Source: Isosphaera sp. (GTDB lineage: Bacteria; Planctomycetota; Planctomycetia; Gemmatales; Gemmataceae). From it: DNA of 64,000 nucleotides. The notes beneath the pieces were generated by a model. That model had not been told where the DNA came from and did not search any database. It worked only from the letters and a program-made list of their open reading frames with translations. The position numbers and the translations under genes were made by a program. The number at the start of each line of letters is the position of its first letter. The first letter of the stretch is position 1. The DNA lies in assembly GCA_013822345.1 (NCBI GenBank), contig PNKH01000003.1, positions 1 through 64,000 on the forward strand, in the 5' to 3' direction. Shown here in pieces: positions 17,285 through 26,759 of the stretch.

Positions 17285-18302
17285 CCGCCCGGGCCAGGTC
17301 GTCGAGCACGCCCGGGTCCGGGGCCGCCCGCCCCGCCGTCATCGTCGCCACCCGCTCGTACACCGCCCGGTTCAGCGGGCACGGCGCCGCGACCCGGTCC
17401 GCGAGCCGGATCAGGTGGCCGTTGTAGTGGTCGAGTTCGGTCCGCCCCTTCTGGATCTCGCCGGCCATCGAGCAGTACGTGCCGCGGAGCGACGGCTCGA
17501 AGAACGTCGCCATCAGCCCGGCGAGCCACCGCCGCCGCAGGATCCACGCCACCGTCGACGGGTGGAACGGCCCGACCTTCCCGAGCACGACCCCGGCCGC
17601 GGTCAGGACGCGGTGGTTCTCCTGGAGCAGCGCGAAGAACAGCTTCCGGGCGGGCGGCAGCGACAGGAGCTGGCCGTTGTCGAGCCCGGCGGCGGCGGCG
17701 AGCGGCGAGATGGCCGCGTTGTACATGAGCTTGGCGTGCTTCACCGGCGCGATGTCGGCGACGTCCACGACGCGGAACAACCCCTCCCGTTTAGCCGCGA
17801 CGCGGAGTCCTCGGAGCGGAGCGCGGGGCGCGTCGGTCGCGCTCCGCTCCGAGGACTCCGCGTCGCGGCTAAACGGGCGCCGTGGCCCCACATGGAGGAC
17901 ACCCGAGCGCGTGATGCGGGTGTGCGGGCGGTCGGCGGCGCACTCCGACACGAACGACGCGATCCCCTCGGCGGCGTGGCCGCGGGCGTCGAGCTGCGGG
18001 TCGAACCCGTTCTGCACCGGGACCAGGTCGGCGCCCGCCGGCAGCCGCGCCAGCACCGCGGCGTTGTCGTAGCACTTGGTGGCGAGGAGGACGGGAACGC
18101 CCGGCACCGGTTCCCAGTCGGCGGAGTGGACGAACGCGGCGGCCAGCGGCGGGCGGTCCCCGACCCGCACCCCGTCGCGGCGCCCGGCCTCCACCTTCGC
18201 CGGGTTCGCGTCGACGAACGTGACCGGGACGCCGGCCGCCCGCAGGGCGTACCCGATTGCGCACCCGATCCCGCCGGCCCCGACCACCTGAACCGCGTCC
18301 AT
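17274..18302 (-). CDS. Ketopantoate reductase-family protein with palindromic repeat inside
   Basis: The N-terminal Rossmann domain opens MDAVQVVGAGGIGCAIGYAL and continues with VLLATKCYD and VPVQNGFDP, as in PanE-type 2-dehydropantoate 2-reductases (NADPH, pantothenate pathway). The C-terminal helical domain starts at KHAKLMYNAAISP, containing the family's catalytic Lys and Asn. Between the domains, about 30 residues (starting RRPFSRDAESSERS) are encoded by palindrome family F at 17786-17877, inserted without breaking the frame. Whether the enzyme stays active is uncertain. The family includes other oxidoreductases, so I give no gene symbol. Confidence 0.8.
   Translation of the reverse strand: MDAVQVVGAGGIGCAIGYALRAAGVPVTFVDANPAKVEAGRRDGVRVGDRPPLAAAFVHSADWEPVPGVPVLLATKCYDNAAVLARLPAGADLVPVQNGFDPQLDARGHAAEGIASFVSECAADRPHTRITRSGVLHVGPRRPFSRDAESSERSATDAPRAPLRGLRVAAKREGLFRVVDVADIAPVKHAKLMYNAAISPLAAAAGLDNGQLLSLPPARKLFFALLQENHRVLTAAGVVLGKVGPFHPSTVAWILRRRWLAGLMATFFEPSLRGTYCSMAGEIQKGRTELDHYNGHLIRLADRVAAPCPLNRAVYERVATMTAGRAAPDPGVLDDLARAVTS
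17786..17877. repeat. 40-bp perfect inverted repeat (family F) inside a coding sequence
   Basis: The arms at 17786-17825 and 17838-17877 (cccgtttagccgcgacgcgg inward) are exact reverse complements around 12 bases. The same element occurs upstream of hisS, and a shortened arm ends hisS. Here it lies within the ketopantoate reductase gene, in a reading frame that avoids the TAG triplets of the arms. Confidence 0.9.
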
Positions 18303-18317
18303 GCCGCACAGTTCTAC

Positions 18318-18429
18318 TGGACCGCGGCCGTCCCGGCCGCACCACCTGTCCGGCGCGGGGACCGTTCGAGAGGTACCGCCGACGTCTCGCGCGGGGGCGA
18401 CGGGCAGCGGCCGGGACGGCCGCGGTCCA
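18318..18429. repeat. Inverted repeat family C, copy 3
   Basis: Perfect 23-base arms lie at 18318-18340 and 18407-18429, matching copies 1 and 2. The copy sits between the start of the ketopantoate reductase gene and the end of the kinase fusion gene, so it could terminate the latter. Confidence 0.8.
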
Positions 18430-18438
18430 GGAAGAGAC

Positions 18439-20709
18439 CTACCCGCCCTGGTGGATCTGCTCGAACCGGTTGGCGACGGCGGCGAACGCGGCCAGGACCA
18501 CCGGGTCGAACTGGCCCGGCGACTCGGCGGCGATGATCTTGACCGCGTGGGCGTGGGTCTGGGCCGGGCGGTGCGGGCGGCGGACCCGCAGCGCCTCGTA
18601 CACCGCGGCCACCGCCACCACCCGGGCGGCCAGCGGGATCTCCGCCCCGGCCAGCCCGTCCGGGTACCCGGCCCCGTCCCACCGCTCGTGGTGGCTCCGG
18701 GCCACCTCCGCGGCCGTCGGCAGGGCCGGCAGTTCGGCCACCAGCCGCCCGGCGACCGCCTGCAGCACGTCCGACCCGACGGTGGTGTGGGTCTGCAGCA
18801 CCTCCTGCTCCCCCGGGTCGAGCTGGCCCGGCTTCAGCAGCAGCCCGCGCGGGACGGCCAGGAGCCCGAGGTCGTGGACCGGGGCGGCCGCCGCCACCAG
18901 GTCGAGGAACGCGTCGTCCTTCAGCCGGGCGTACTCCCCGCGGTCGGCCACCGCCCCGGCCAGCGCCCGGACGTACTTCGTCATCCGGTCCCAGTACCCG
19001 TCGGCCGCCAGCCCGGTCTCGACCAGCAGCCGGGCCGCGGCCACCGACAGCGCCTCGACCGCGGCCGCCGGGCGGACGGGCGGGGCGGCCGGCGCCGCCC
19101 GGGTGGCGGCGGCGGCCGGGATGCGGACGGTCGGGCCGGGGGCCGCGGACAGCGACTCGGGGGCCGGCGCGGCGGCCCCGGCCGCCCGCCGGGCCAGCAG
19201 CGCCCGCACCCGGGACGCGAACTCGGCCGTCTTGAACGGCTTCGGCAGGAAGTCGTCCGCCCCGGACAGGGCCAGCCCGCTGAGGGCCTCCTCCGGCAGC
19301 ATCCCGGACGTGAGCAGGACGCTCACCCGGTCCGACCCGATCCCGCCGGCCCGCACCCGGGTCACCACCTCCGCCCCGGTCAGCCCGGGCAGGTTCACGT
19401 CCACCACCGCCAGGTCCGGCGGGTCCCGGGTGATCTCCTCCAGCGCCTTCTCCCCGTCGTCCGCCTTCCGCACCTCGTACCCGTCCCCGAGCAGGGCGGT
19501 CATCAGCTTCACCGTCAGCGGGTCGTCGTCGACCAGGAGCACCCGCGGCCGGCGGGCGGCGGCCGCCGGGTCCGCGGCCGGGGACGGCGGGAGCCACAGC
19601 CCGAACCCGGCCAGGGCGGCGGCCGCCGCCCGGGCCGACGGGAACCGCTGGTCCGGGTCCCGCTCCATCAGCCGGGCGACCAGGTCGGACACCGCCACCG
19701 GGATGTCCGACCGCACCTCCCGGACCGGCGGCGGGGTGCTGGTCATCCGCCGGCTCAGGTCCCGGATCGGATTGCCGGTGTCCGGGTACGGCTCCCGCCC
19801 GGTCAGGGCCCAGTACATCGTCGCCCCGAGGCCGAACAGGTCGGCCCGGCTGTCGATCGCGTGCGGGTCCCGGGCCTGCTCCGGGGCCATGTACCCGACC
19901 GTCCCGAGCAGCGTCCCCGGCTCGGTCACGTTCCGGTCCGGCACCCGGGCCAGCCCGAAGTCGAGCACCTTGGCCTGCCCGTCCGGGGTGACCAGGACGT
20001 TCCCGGGCTTCACGTCCCGGTGGATCAGCCCGTGCCGGTGGGCCTCGGCCAGGGCGTCGGCGACCTGCCGGAACAGGTCGCACGCCCGCTGCGGCGGGAG
20101 CGGCCCGCCGCCGTCCCGGACCAGGGCGAACAGGTCCTTCCCGGGGATCAGCTCCATCACGAAGTAGTCGCGCGCCGGCCCGGCCCCGGGCGGGGCGTGC
20201 CGCCCGGCGTCGAAGCAGGTGACGATGTTCGGGTGCCGCAGCCGGGCGACCGCCCGGGCCTCGGCGTCGAACCTCCGCAGCAGCCGGGGGTTCATCCCGA
20301 CCGCCCGGGTCATCACCTTGATCGCGACCGGGCGGCGGAGGTGGAGGTGCTCGGCCCGGTACACCGTCCCCATCCCGCCCTGCCCGAGGATGTCGAGCAG
20401 GCGGTAGTGGCCGATCACCAGCTCGGCCCCGCTCCCGCGGCGGATCGCGTCCACCTGGAACGGGGTGAGTAGCCCGCGGTCGGCCAGGCCGGCGAGGAGG
20501 CCGTCGGGCGACCCGGCGGACAGCCCGGCCCGGTCGGCGGCCGGCAGGTCGTCCCACTCCTCGGGGAGGAGGACGCGCTGGTCGAGGAGCCAGTCGGCGG
20601 TCACCCGGGGGGGAGGGAGGGCGACGGCCAGGGCGGCGGCGCTGAGCGGGTCCCCGTTCGGGGTGATGTCGAAGAGGCTGACCTCGGAGTCGGTCGGTTG
20701 GTGGGGCAT
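18439..20709 (-). CDS. Ser/Thr kinase - receiver - HD-GYP-like fusion protein
   Basis: A 756-residue three-part signalling protein without an obvious membrane segment. Residues about 100-370 are a Hanks kinase (GQGGMGTVY 109-117, K131, HRDVKPGN 230-237, DFG 250-252). Residues about 388-505 are a response-regulator receiver (DDD 394-396, phospho-acceptor D437, LLTSG, K490). An Ala/Pro linker leads to an HD-GYP-like domain at about 555-755 (HD 612-613, H641, SHHERWDGAGYPDGL 672-686). The last HD-GYP helix reads VAVAAVYEAL, with Ala701 where a metal-binding Asp is usual, and HDxGK is HDLGL, so the phosphodiesterase may be weak or inactive. The start at 20709 is the first ATG of the conserved part. 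Confidence 0.88.
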   Translation of the reverse strand: MPHQPTDSEVSLFDITPNGDPLSAAALAVALPPPRVTADWLLDQRVLLPEEWDDLPAADRAGLSAGSPDGLLAGLADRGLLTPFQVDAIRRGSGAELVIGHYRLLDILGQGGMGTVYRAEHLHLRRPVAIKVMTRAVGMNPRLLRRFDAEARAVARLRHPNIVTCFDAGRHAPPGAGPARDYFVMELIPGKDLFALVRDGGGPLPPQRACDLFRQVADALAEAHRHGLIHRDVKPGNVLVTPDGQAKVLDFGLARVPDRNVTEPGTLLGTVGYMAPEQARDPHAIDSRADLFGLGATMYWALTGREPYPDTGNPIRDLSRRMTSTPPPVREVRSDIPVAVSDLVARLMERDPDQRFPSARAAAAALAGFGLWLPPSPAADPAAAARRPRVLLVDDDPLTVKLMTALLGDGYEVRKADDGEKALEEITRDPPDLAVVDVNLPGLTGAEVVTRVRAGGIGSDRVSVLLTSGMLPEEALSGLALSGADDFLPKPFKTAEFASRVRALLARRAAGAAAPAPESLSAAPGPTVRIPAAAATRAAPAAPPVRPAAAVEALSVAAARLLVETGLAADGYWDRMTKYVRALAGAVADRGEYARLKDDAFLDLVAAAAPVHDLGLLAVPRGLLLKPGQLDPGEQEVLQTHTTVGSDVLQAVAGRLVAELPALPTAAEVARSHHERWDGAGYPDGLAGAEIPLAARVVAVAAVYEALRVRRPHRPAQTHAHAVKIIAAESPGQFDPVVLAAFAAVANRFEQIHQGG

Positions 20710-20925
20710 CAACGGGCACCGGTGGGCGTCGCCGGGGGGCGGGACGTGAACACCGGGAACTGTTGGACGCGGCCCCGGACCGGACAAACCCACGGGCGTC
20801 AGAAATGAGCGGCCGCGGCGCCGGCCCGGCGCGGATTGTGCGACCGGGCGGAAATGTGAGGGGGTAGACGGGTCCCCGGGCGGCCGGGTACGATTGTGCC
20901 ACCCGACCCGTACCGAGGGATCCCG

Positions 20926-21345
20926 ATGCGTCCACTCCTCGCCGCCCTGATCGCCCCGGCCCTCGCCCTGTCGTCGGCGGCCGCCCCGGTCCCGAAGGAG
21001 AAGCCGAAGACCGACGCCGTGCGGATCGTCGGGACGTGGAAGATGGTGAGGACGTCGAACGGGGAGGTGAAGGGGCGGACGGTGATCGCCGAGTTCACCA
21101 AGAACGGGAAGCTGACCCTGCGACGGTCGGTGAACAAGGTCCCCGGGGAGTCGGAGCAGACCGGCACCTACAAGGTGAAGGACGGGAAGTTGGAGTACAC
21201 GTTCGGCGAGGGGGACGAGGCGGTGACGGCCACCGACGAGATCAAGAAGCTGACCGACGACGAGCTGGTCGTGGTCGACCCGAACAAGGTCCAGGAGGAG
21301 TTCGCCCGGGTCCGGCCGAAGGCGGAGGAGAGGGACGAGAAGTAG
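20926..21345 (+). CDS. Secreted lipocalin-like protein (Gemmata paralogous family type)
   Basis: The 139-residue protein starts at ATG 20926, preceded by gaggga, with a signal peptide ending SSAAAPVPKE. The rest follows the pattern IVGTWKMVR, then IAEFTKNGKLTL, GTYKVKDGKLEYTF and IKKLTDDELVVVD, which fits small beta-barrel proteins found in many copies in Gemmata (from memory close to TIGR03066/TIGR03067). The role is unknown. It is expected to be periplasmic or extracellular. Confidence 0.7.
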   Translation: MRPLLAALIAPALALSSAAAPVPKEKPKTDAVRIVGTWKMVRTSNGEVKGRTVIAEFTKNGKLTLRRSVNKVPGESEQTGTYKVKDGKLEYTFGEGDEAVTATDEIKKLTDDELVVVDPNKVQEEFARVRPKAEERDEK

Positions 21346-21374
21346 TTCGTCGGGGACGTGGCGGGGGTTCGCAT

Positions 21375-21416
21375 CCCGGCCCGCTCGCGCCGCGGCCGCG
21401 GCGCGAGCGGGCCGGG
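21375..21416. terminator. 42-bp perfect palindrome without loop
   Basis: Positions 21375-21416 are self-complementary over 42 bases (centre gcggccgc) between two convergent genes, the lipocalin-like gene and the DUF1559 gene. A bidirectional terminator is the simplest reading. It shares the gcgccgcgg core with the palindrome at 350-406. Confidence 0.65.
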
Positions 21417-21454
21417 AGTCCTCGGCGGGGGTGCGGGCCCCGGACCCGCCGCGG

Positions 21455-23458
21455 TCACTTCGGCGGGGAGACCGGGTACCGCTTCACCTCGGCCGCCGGC
21501 CGGGCCGGGAACAGCCCCGGGCGGTCGTCGCCGAGGTCCGGGATCACCTGCCCGTCCTGGACGTCGAGGAACAGCCGGAGGAGTTCCGGTTTGATGTTCG
21601 TCGGCAGGGTGCGGACGCTGCCGTCGAGGAACAGGGCGGCGAACCGGTCGGCCCCGTCCGCCCCGAGCGGCGGCAGCTTCTCCCCGAACGGCAGGTCGTC
21701 CGGCTTCGACCACACCACCGGCGTCCGGGCCTCGACCACCCCGATCGTGTTCGACGTCCCGTCCTGGATGCGGACCAGCCCGGTCGGGTCCTTGCCGCCG
21801 GCCACCAGCCAGGTGCGGCCGACCGGCCCCCGCGGCGGCGGGGCCTTCCGCGGGTCCGGGGTGACGAACGCCTGGAACACGGTCTGGCCCTTCGGCACGT
21901 CCCGGCCGTCGGCCTCGAACACCTTCGGCATGCTGTCGATCAGCTTCTTGTTGGTCGGCCCGTCCCACGCCTCGTCCATCTTGAACTGGCGGTATAGCGC
22001 GTCCTGCTCCAGGTACGGCAGGAGGTGCACCCGCCAGCTCAGGAGCGGCTCGCCGTTCGGCCCGCACACGTCCGTCGGGAGCCGGCCGTGGGTGTCGTGG
22101 TAGTTGTGCAGGGCCAGGCCGATCTGCTTCAGGTTGTTGGCGCGGGCGAGGGCCGTCTTGCGGCCGGCCATCGCCTCGACCAGGGCGGCGACCGCCTTCA
22201 CCGCGGCCGGCCCGACCTCGACCTCGGCGGTCGCGACGGCGGACGCCCCGTCGGCCTTCACCGCCGCCTTCCCGACCCCGGCCGCGACCATCTCGACGAG
22301 CGGGGCCAACGCCTTCCTCGGCCCCGACCCGGCCTTCATCCGAACGACCTCGTCGGCCGCCGCCGCGGCGAGCGACTTCAACCCCTCCTCCAACACCGGG
22401 GCGCCGCGCCGGGCCGCGGCCGCGTCCTCGAAGGTGAGCGTCAGGGTGACCTTCGCGGTCTTCCCGAGGTCGGCGGTGACGGCGGCGACCTTCGCCGCCG
22501 CGAGGGCGGTGTACGGGGCCAGGTCGGGCGGCAGGCCGCGGTCGAACCCGCGGAGCAGCGGGGGCAGGTACACGCCGGCCGCGAGGGTGTGGTTCCCGGC
22601 CGCCGCGACCGCCCCGGCGAGCGGCCCGCCCGACTTCTTCTGCACCAGTTGCACGACCAGGGCGAGGACGACGAACTCCCGGTCCGCCGTGTCGGGGAGG
22701 AACACGAGGGTGCGGTCGTCCGCCAGGATGAGGAGCCCGAACGGGTGGTGGGACAGCTCGTAGAAGAGCGGCTCGCCGGGGAGGGTGGCCGAGATCGGCA
22801 CCGTCGGTTCGTCGTCTCCGGGCGGCTTCGGGAAGGGGTCCTTCGGCAGCGTCGGCGGACCGACGGGCGGCGGGAAGTTCCCCTTCGGGTCGATCCCCCC
22901 GGGCGGGAAGAACGGGTCGAGCTTCGGGCCGGCGCCCTTGGGCCAGGCCGACTTGTCCTCGAACCTCCGCAGCTCGTCGCCGATCTGCTTCAGGTTCTGG
23001 ATGGCGGCGTCCCGCGCCCGCCGCTCGGCCCCGGCCCCGGCCCCGCGCCCGTCCCCGAACACCGGGTCGGCCTTCAGCGCCTTCAGCACCCGGGCCTCGT
23101 TGTACGCCTCCCGGGTGGTGACCACGGCCACCGGGTCGCCCGGGCCGCGGCCGGTGACCGCCGGCCAGAACAGCGTCACCCGCTCGACCTCGTGCGGGGC
23201 GACGCCGAATACCTCGGTCACCCCGTCGAGCACGTCGGGGGCCTTCTTCAACTGCTCCAGCGCCGGCTTCAGGTCGGGGTGGTCGAACAGGTCCGCTACC
23301 CTCACGGTGACGAACGCGACGGCCCCCTTCGGGACGACCGCCAGGTCGGCTGGCGGCGGGGCGGGCGGTTTCGCCGGCGGCTGGGCCGGGGTCGCCCCCG
23401 CGGCGAGGAACAGCCCGGCGGCGAGCGCGGCCGCCGGGACGGTGCGGAGCCTGGTCAT
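21455..23458 (-). CDS. DUF1559 protein with N-terminal secreted domain (paralogue 1)
   Basis: A 667-residue exported protein (signal [20 protein letters not shown]). Residues about 35-400 form a domain with [25 protein letters not shown] and [14 protein letters not shown]. The C-terminal part is the DUF1559 domain: [41 protein letters not shown] and [11 protein letters not shown]. Most planctomycete DUF1559 proteins have a type IV pilin-like leader; this one has an ordinary signal peptide and a large extra domain. The function is unknown. It is a tandem paralogue of the next gene. Confidence 0.85.
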   Translation of the reverse strand: MTRLRTVPAAALAAGLFLAAGATPAQPPAKPPAPPPADLAVVPKGAVAFVTVRVADLFDHPDLKPALEQLKKAPDVLDGVTEVFGVAPHEVERVTLFWPAVTGRGPGDPVAVVTTREAYNEARVLKALKADPVFGDGRGAGAGAERRARDAAIQNLKQIGDELRRFEDKSAWPKGAGPKLDPFFPPGGIDPKGNFPPPVGPPTLPKDPFPKPPGDDEPTVPISATLPGEPLFYELSHHPFGLLILADDRTLVFLPDTADREFVVLALVVQLVQKKSGGPLAGAVAAAGNHTLAAGVYLPPLLRGFDRGLPPDLAPYTALAAAKVAAVTADLGKTAKVTLTLTFEDAAAARRGAPVLEEGLKSLAAAAADEVVRMKAGSGPRKALAPLVEMVAAGVGKAAVKADGASAVATAEVEVGPAAVKAVAALVEAMAGRKTALARANNLKQIGLALHNYHDTHGRLPTDVCGPNGEPLLSWRVHLLPYLEQDALYRQFKMDEAWDGPTNKKLIDSMPKVFEADGRDVPKGQTVFQAFVTPDPRKAPPPRGPVGRTWLVAGGKDPTGLVRIQDGTSNTIGVVEARTPVVWSKPDDLPFGEKLPPLGADGADRFAALFLDGSVRTLPTNIKPELLRLFLDVQDGQVIPDLGDDRPGLFPARPAAEVKRYPVSPPK

Positions 23459-23484
23459 GGGTGCGGTCCTCGGGGAAAGGGCCC

Positions 23485-23548
23485 GTCCGAGCCGGAAGCG
23501 TGAGCGACGGGCTAGCGTTCACCCGTCGCTCACGCTTCCGGCTCGGAC
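23485..23548. repeat. 26-bp perfect inverted repeat (family G), copy 1
   Basis: The arms at 23485-23510 and 23523-23548 (gtccgagccggaagcgtgag inward) are exact reverse complements with a 12-base loop. It separates the two tandem DUF1559 genes and could stop readthrough between them. Confidence 0.8.
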
Positions 23549-23557
23549 GGCAGGGGA

Positions 23558-25189
23558 TCACTTATCGTCGATCGGGACCACCTCGCCGCCGGCGCGGGTG
23601 ATCAGGGCTCGAAGGGTCTGTTCCGGGGTCTTGCGGGACACCGCCCGGACGCTGCCGTCGCCCATCAGGGCCAGGAACCGGTCGGCGTCCTTGTCCCCGA
23701 GCGGCGGGAGCGGCAGCTTGCCGTCGTAGGCGAGCACGTCCGGCTTGTACCACGGGACCGCCTCCCCGGCCTCGACCACCAGGAACGTGTTCGACAGCCC
23801 GTCGGTGAAGTCGGCGACCCGCGGGCCGCGCTCCCCCTCCGCCAGGGCCGGCCGGTCGTTCCCCTTGGCCCCCTTCGGGAACGAGAACGCGCGGAAGTAG
23901 GTGTGCCCCTTCGGGGCCGGCCGGCCGGGGTGCTCGAACACCTTCGGCATCTCCATCGCCTCCAGCACCTTGAGGTTGTTCGGGTCGTCCCACGGCTTCT
24001 GGAGGTCGAGCTGGCGGAACAGGTTGTCCTGCTCGAGGAACGGGAGGATCTGCACCCGCCAACTCATCGCCGGGGCCTTCGGCTGGCCGCCGAACGCGTC
24101 CCCGGGGAAGTGGTTGTAGGCGCTGTGGAAGTTGTGCATCCCGACGCCGAGCTGCTTCAGGTTGTTCGTCGCCTGGGCGTTCCCCCGGACGATCCCGAGC
24201 GACTTCGGCAGGACGGCGGCGAGCTTCGCCACCTCGTCCGCGTACGGGGCGTCGGCGGCCGCCGTCACGTCGGTCCCGGCGGCCGTCACCTTCGCCCCCT
24301 TCAGCACGGTCGCGGCCCAGCCGAAGACCAGGCGGCGGGCCGGGTCGGCTTGCGGCCCGTCCGGCCCGACCAGGTCCGCCGCCACGGCATTCAGCCCCTC
24401 CTCCAGGGCCGGGGCGGCCTTCCGGGCGGCGTCGGCGTCCGGGAAGTTCATCACGAACCGGACCCGGGCCGTCTTGTCGAAGTCGGCGACGACGGCCGCG
24501 GACCGGGCGCGGAGGAGCGGGAGGTACGGGGCGAGCCGCCGGTCGGCGCCGGCCCCGCGGTCGGCGAACTCGCCGGCGAGGGCGCGGACGTCGACCCCGA
24601 CGGTGAGGTCGTGGACCTGGGCGGCGAGCAGGGCCTGGGCGAGCGGGCCGTCGCCCTTGCGGCCGACCAGCTGGGCGAGCAGCGCCGGGCCGGCGTCCTC
24701 CGGGAGCCGCTCCGGGACGAACAGCAGGGTGCGGTCGTCGACCAGGGCGACCCACCCGAACGGGCCGTCGAGCGGGAACACCCGCCCGCCGGGCTTCGCG
24801 GGCTGGCCCCGCGGGTCACCCCCCCCGACCCCGAGTGCCTTCAGGACCCGGGCCTCGTTGTACGGCTTGCGGGTGGTGGCCAGGACGAGCGGCTCGCCGC
24901 GGTCGAGGGCGCGGAGGGTCGGGGCGAACAGGGTGACGCGGTCGAGGTCGGCCGGCGGCACCCCGAGGATCCGGTCGAGCGGGGCGTCCTTCTGGGCCGC
25001 GACCCAGTCCCGGACCGGTTTGGCGGCCGGGTTGTCCCACAGCCGGGACACCTTGACCGAGACGAACGCGAACGCGTCGGTCGGGACCGGGTTGAGGGTC
25101 GGGTCGGCCGGCCGGACCGGCGGGAACGGCTGGGCGGCCGCCGGGGCGGCGAGGAGCGCGGCGAGGGCCGCGGACAGGTACTTCGGCAT
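23558..25189 (-). CDS. DUF1559 protein with N-terminal secreted domain (paralogue 2)
   Basis: The 543-residue product starts at ATG 25189 with a signal peptide (MPKYLSAALAALLAAPAAAQ). The frame further upstream reads through repeat family H and is not used. Segments match paralogue 1 in order: [83 protein letters not shown] and LMGDGSVRAVS. The tandem order and shared architecture indicate gene duplication. The function is unknown. Confidence 0.85.
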   Translation of the reverse strand: MPKYLSAALAALLAAPAAAQPFPPVRPADPTLNPVPTDAFAFVSVKVSRLWDNPAAKPVRDWVAAQKDAPLDRILGVPPADLDRVTLFAPTLRALDRGEPLVLATTRKPYNEARVLKALGVGGGDPRGQPAKPGGRVFPLDGPFGWVALVDDRTLLFVPERLPEDAGPALLAQLVGRKGDGPLAQALLAAQVHDLTVGVDVRALAGEFADRGAGADRRLAPYLPLLRARSAAVVADFDKTARVRFVMNFPDADAARKAAPALEEGLNAVAADLVGPDGPQADPARRLVFGWAATVLKGAKVTAAGTDVTAAADAPYADEVAKLAAVLPKSLGIVRGNAQATNNLKQLGVGMHNFHSAYNHFPGDAFGGQPKAPAMSWRVQILPFLEQDNLFRQLDLQKPWDDPNNLKVLEAMEMPKVFEHPGRPAPKGHTYFRAFSFPKGAKGNDRPALAEGERGPRVADFTDGLSNTFLVVEAGEAVPWYKPDVLAYDGKLPLPPLGDKDADRFLALMGDGSVRAVSRKTPEQTLRALITRAGGEVVPIDDK

Positions 25190-25293
25190 CGGTGCGGGCT
25201 CCCGGGCGAGACGTGGCGGACCGAGACGCACGCCGGGGATGATACCCGCACCGCGGGGGAAGGGGCAAGTACCCCGGTTCGCTGGTCGTGTCT

Positions 25294-25348
25294 CCGTTTC
25301 GCCGCTTGCGGCGTTGCGCGCAACGCAACGCCGCAAGCGGCGAAACGG
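25294..25348. repeat. 25-bp perfect inverted repeat (family H), copy 1
   Basis: The arms at 25294-25318 and 25324-25348 (ccgtttcgccgcttgcggcg inward) are exact reverse complements with a 5-base loop. It ends 7 bases before the stop codon side of the glycosylphosphotransferase gene and lies in the leader of the DUF1559 gene. Confidence 0.8.
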
Positions 25349-25355
25349 GGGCGGT

Positions 25356-26759
25356 TCAGTACGCGTGCTTCTGGCGGGCGAACAGCATCCGCCAGACGGT
25401 CAGGAACATGATCCGCAGGTCGAACAGCGGGTTCCAGTGGGTGATGTAGTACAGGTCGAACTGGACCCGGCGGCGGAGCGACGAGTTGCCGCGCCACCCG
25501 TTCACCTGCGCCCACCCGGTCATCCCCGCCTTGACCGCGTGCCGGGCCATGTACCCGGGCACCGTCTTCGCGAACTGCCGGACGAACACCGGCCGCTCCG
25601 GCCGCGGCCCGACCAGGCTCATGTCGCCCCACAGGACGTTGAACAGCTGCGGCAGCTCGTCCAGGTTGGTCGCCCGCAGGAACGCCCCGAGCCGCGTCTT
25701 CCGCGGGTCGTTGGCGGCCGTCATCTGCGGCCCGTTCGCCTCCGCGTCGGTTCGCATGGTGCGGAACTTCAGCATGTGGAACGGCCGGCCGTTCAGCCCG
25801 CACCGCTCCTGCCGGTAGAACACCGGGCCGGGGCTCGACAGCCGGACCAGGGCCGCGATCACCAGCAGGACCGGGGCGAGCAGCACCAGGGCCGTCGCCG
25901 CGAGCACGACGTCCATCGCCCGCTTGACCAGCACGTTTAGCCCGTGGTGCGGGCTCTCGCGCAGGCCGACGACGGTCATCCCGTGCAGCTGGGTGGTGTG
26001 GAACGTCATCCCGGCGACGGCGGGGACGTCGGCGACGAGCTGCACGTCGACGGTCGTCTGGCTGAGGGCGTTGAACACCCGCCGGGCGTCGGCGTACCGG
26101 TTCAGCGGCAGGGAGACGAACACGTACCCGATGTCGTGCCGGGCGACCAGGTCCGGCAGGTCGGCGATGTTCCCGAGGACGGGGAGGCCGGCGGCCGGGC
26201 CGCGGTGGGCGTCGTCCTCGACGAACCCGACCGGCTTGATCCCGGACCAGGACACGGTGCGGAGGGTGCGGACGGTCCGGCGGGCGAGCCGGCCGGTGCC
26301 GACGACCAGCGCCCGGGTCTGGTTCCGGCCGCGCTTGCGGAGCTTGCGGAGGACCTGCCACGACGCCCGGCGGGCGGCGACGACCCAGACCAGGGCCGTC
26401 CCGACGAACAGCCCCATCGCGAGCCGGGACTCGTAGTGGCTCTGGCGGGCGAAGCTGGTGGCCATGACCGCCAGGGCCATCAGCCCGACGCCCTTCCCGA
26501 CCGCCGCCAGCTCCTCGCGGAACCGCCGCAGCCGGTGGACCTCGTACATCCCGGCGGCCCGGTAGGCGACGAGGGCGAGGAGGGCGACGAGCGGGAGGCT
26601 GGCGAGGTAGAGGCCGAACTCGGGCCGGGGGTCGGTGCCGGGCGGGAGGACGCCGGCGTCGAACCGGAGGTGGTAGGCGGCGACCCAGGCGGCGGCGGTC
26701 AGGGCGAGGTCCCAGACGGCGAACCAGGCGGTCAGCGGCTGGCTGGTGCGGTGGGTCAT
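25356..26759 (-). CDS. Exopolysaccharide polyprenyl glycosylphosphotransferase
   Basis: A 467-residue membrane enzyme of the WbaP/WcaJ/EpsE type that moves a sugar-1-phosphate from a nucleotide sugar to undecaprenyl phosphate, the first step of exopolysaccharide assembly. The N-terminal half has four membrane segments and a Rossmann-like domain (RALVVGTGRLARR). The catalytic half has a membrane helix (VLLAPVLLVIAALVRL), then SPGPVFYRQERCG, MLKFRTM, TNLDELPQLFNVL, SLVGPRPE and the terminal AGMTGWAQVNGWRG. ATG 26759 begins the conserved part. Confidence 0.92.
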   Translation of the reverse strand: MTHRTSQPLTAWFAVWDLALTAAAWVAAYHLRFDAGVLPPGTDPRPEFGLYLASLPLVALLALVAYRAAGMYEVHRLRRFREELAAVGKGVGLMALAVMATSFARQSHYESRLAMGLFVGTALVWVVAARRASWQVLRKLRKRGRNQTRALVVGTGRLARRTVRTLRTVSWSGIKPVGFVEDDAHRGPAAGLPVLGNIADLPDLVARHDIGYVFVSLPLNRYADARRVFNALSQTTVDVQLVADVPAVAGMTFHTTQLHGMTVVGLRESPHHGLNVLVKRAMDVVLAATALVLLAPVLLVIAALVRLSSPGPVFYRQERCGLNGRPFHMLKFRTMRTDAEANGPQMTAANDPRKTRLGAFLRATNLDELPQLFNVLWGDMSLVGPRPERPVFVRQFAKTVPGYMARHAVKAGMTGWAQVNGWRGNSSLRRRVQFDLYYITHWNPLFDLRIMFLTVWRMLFARQKHAY

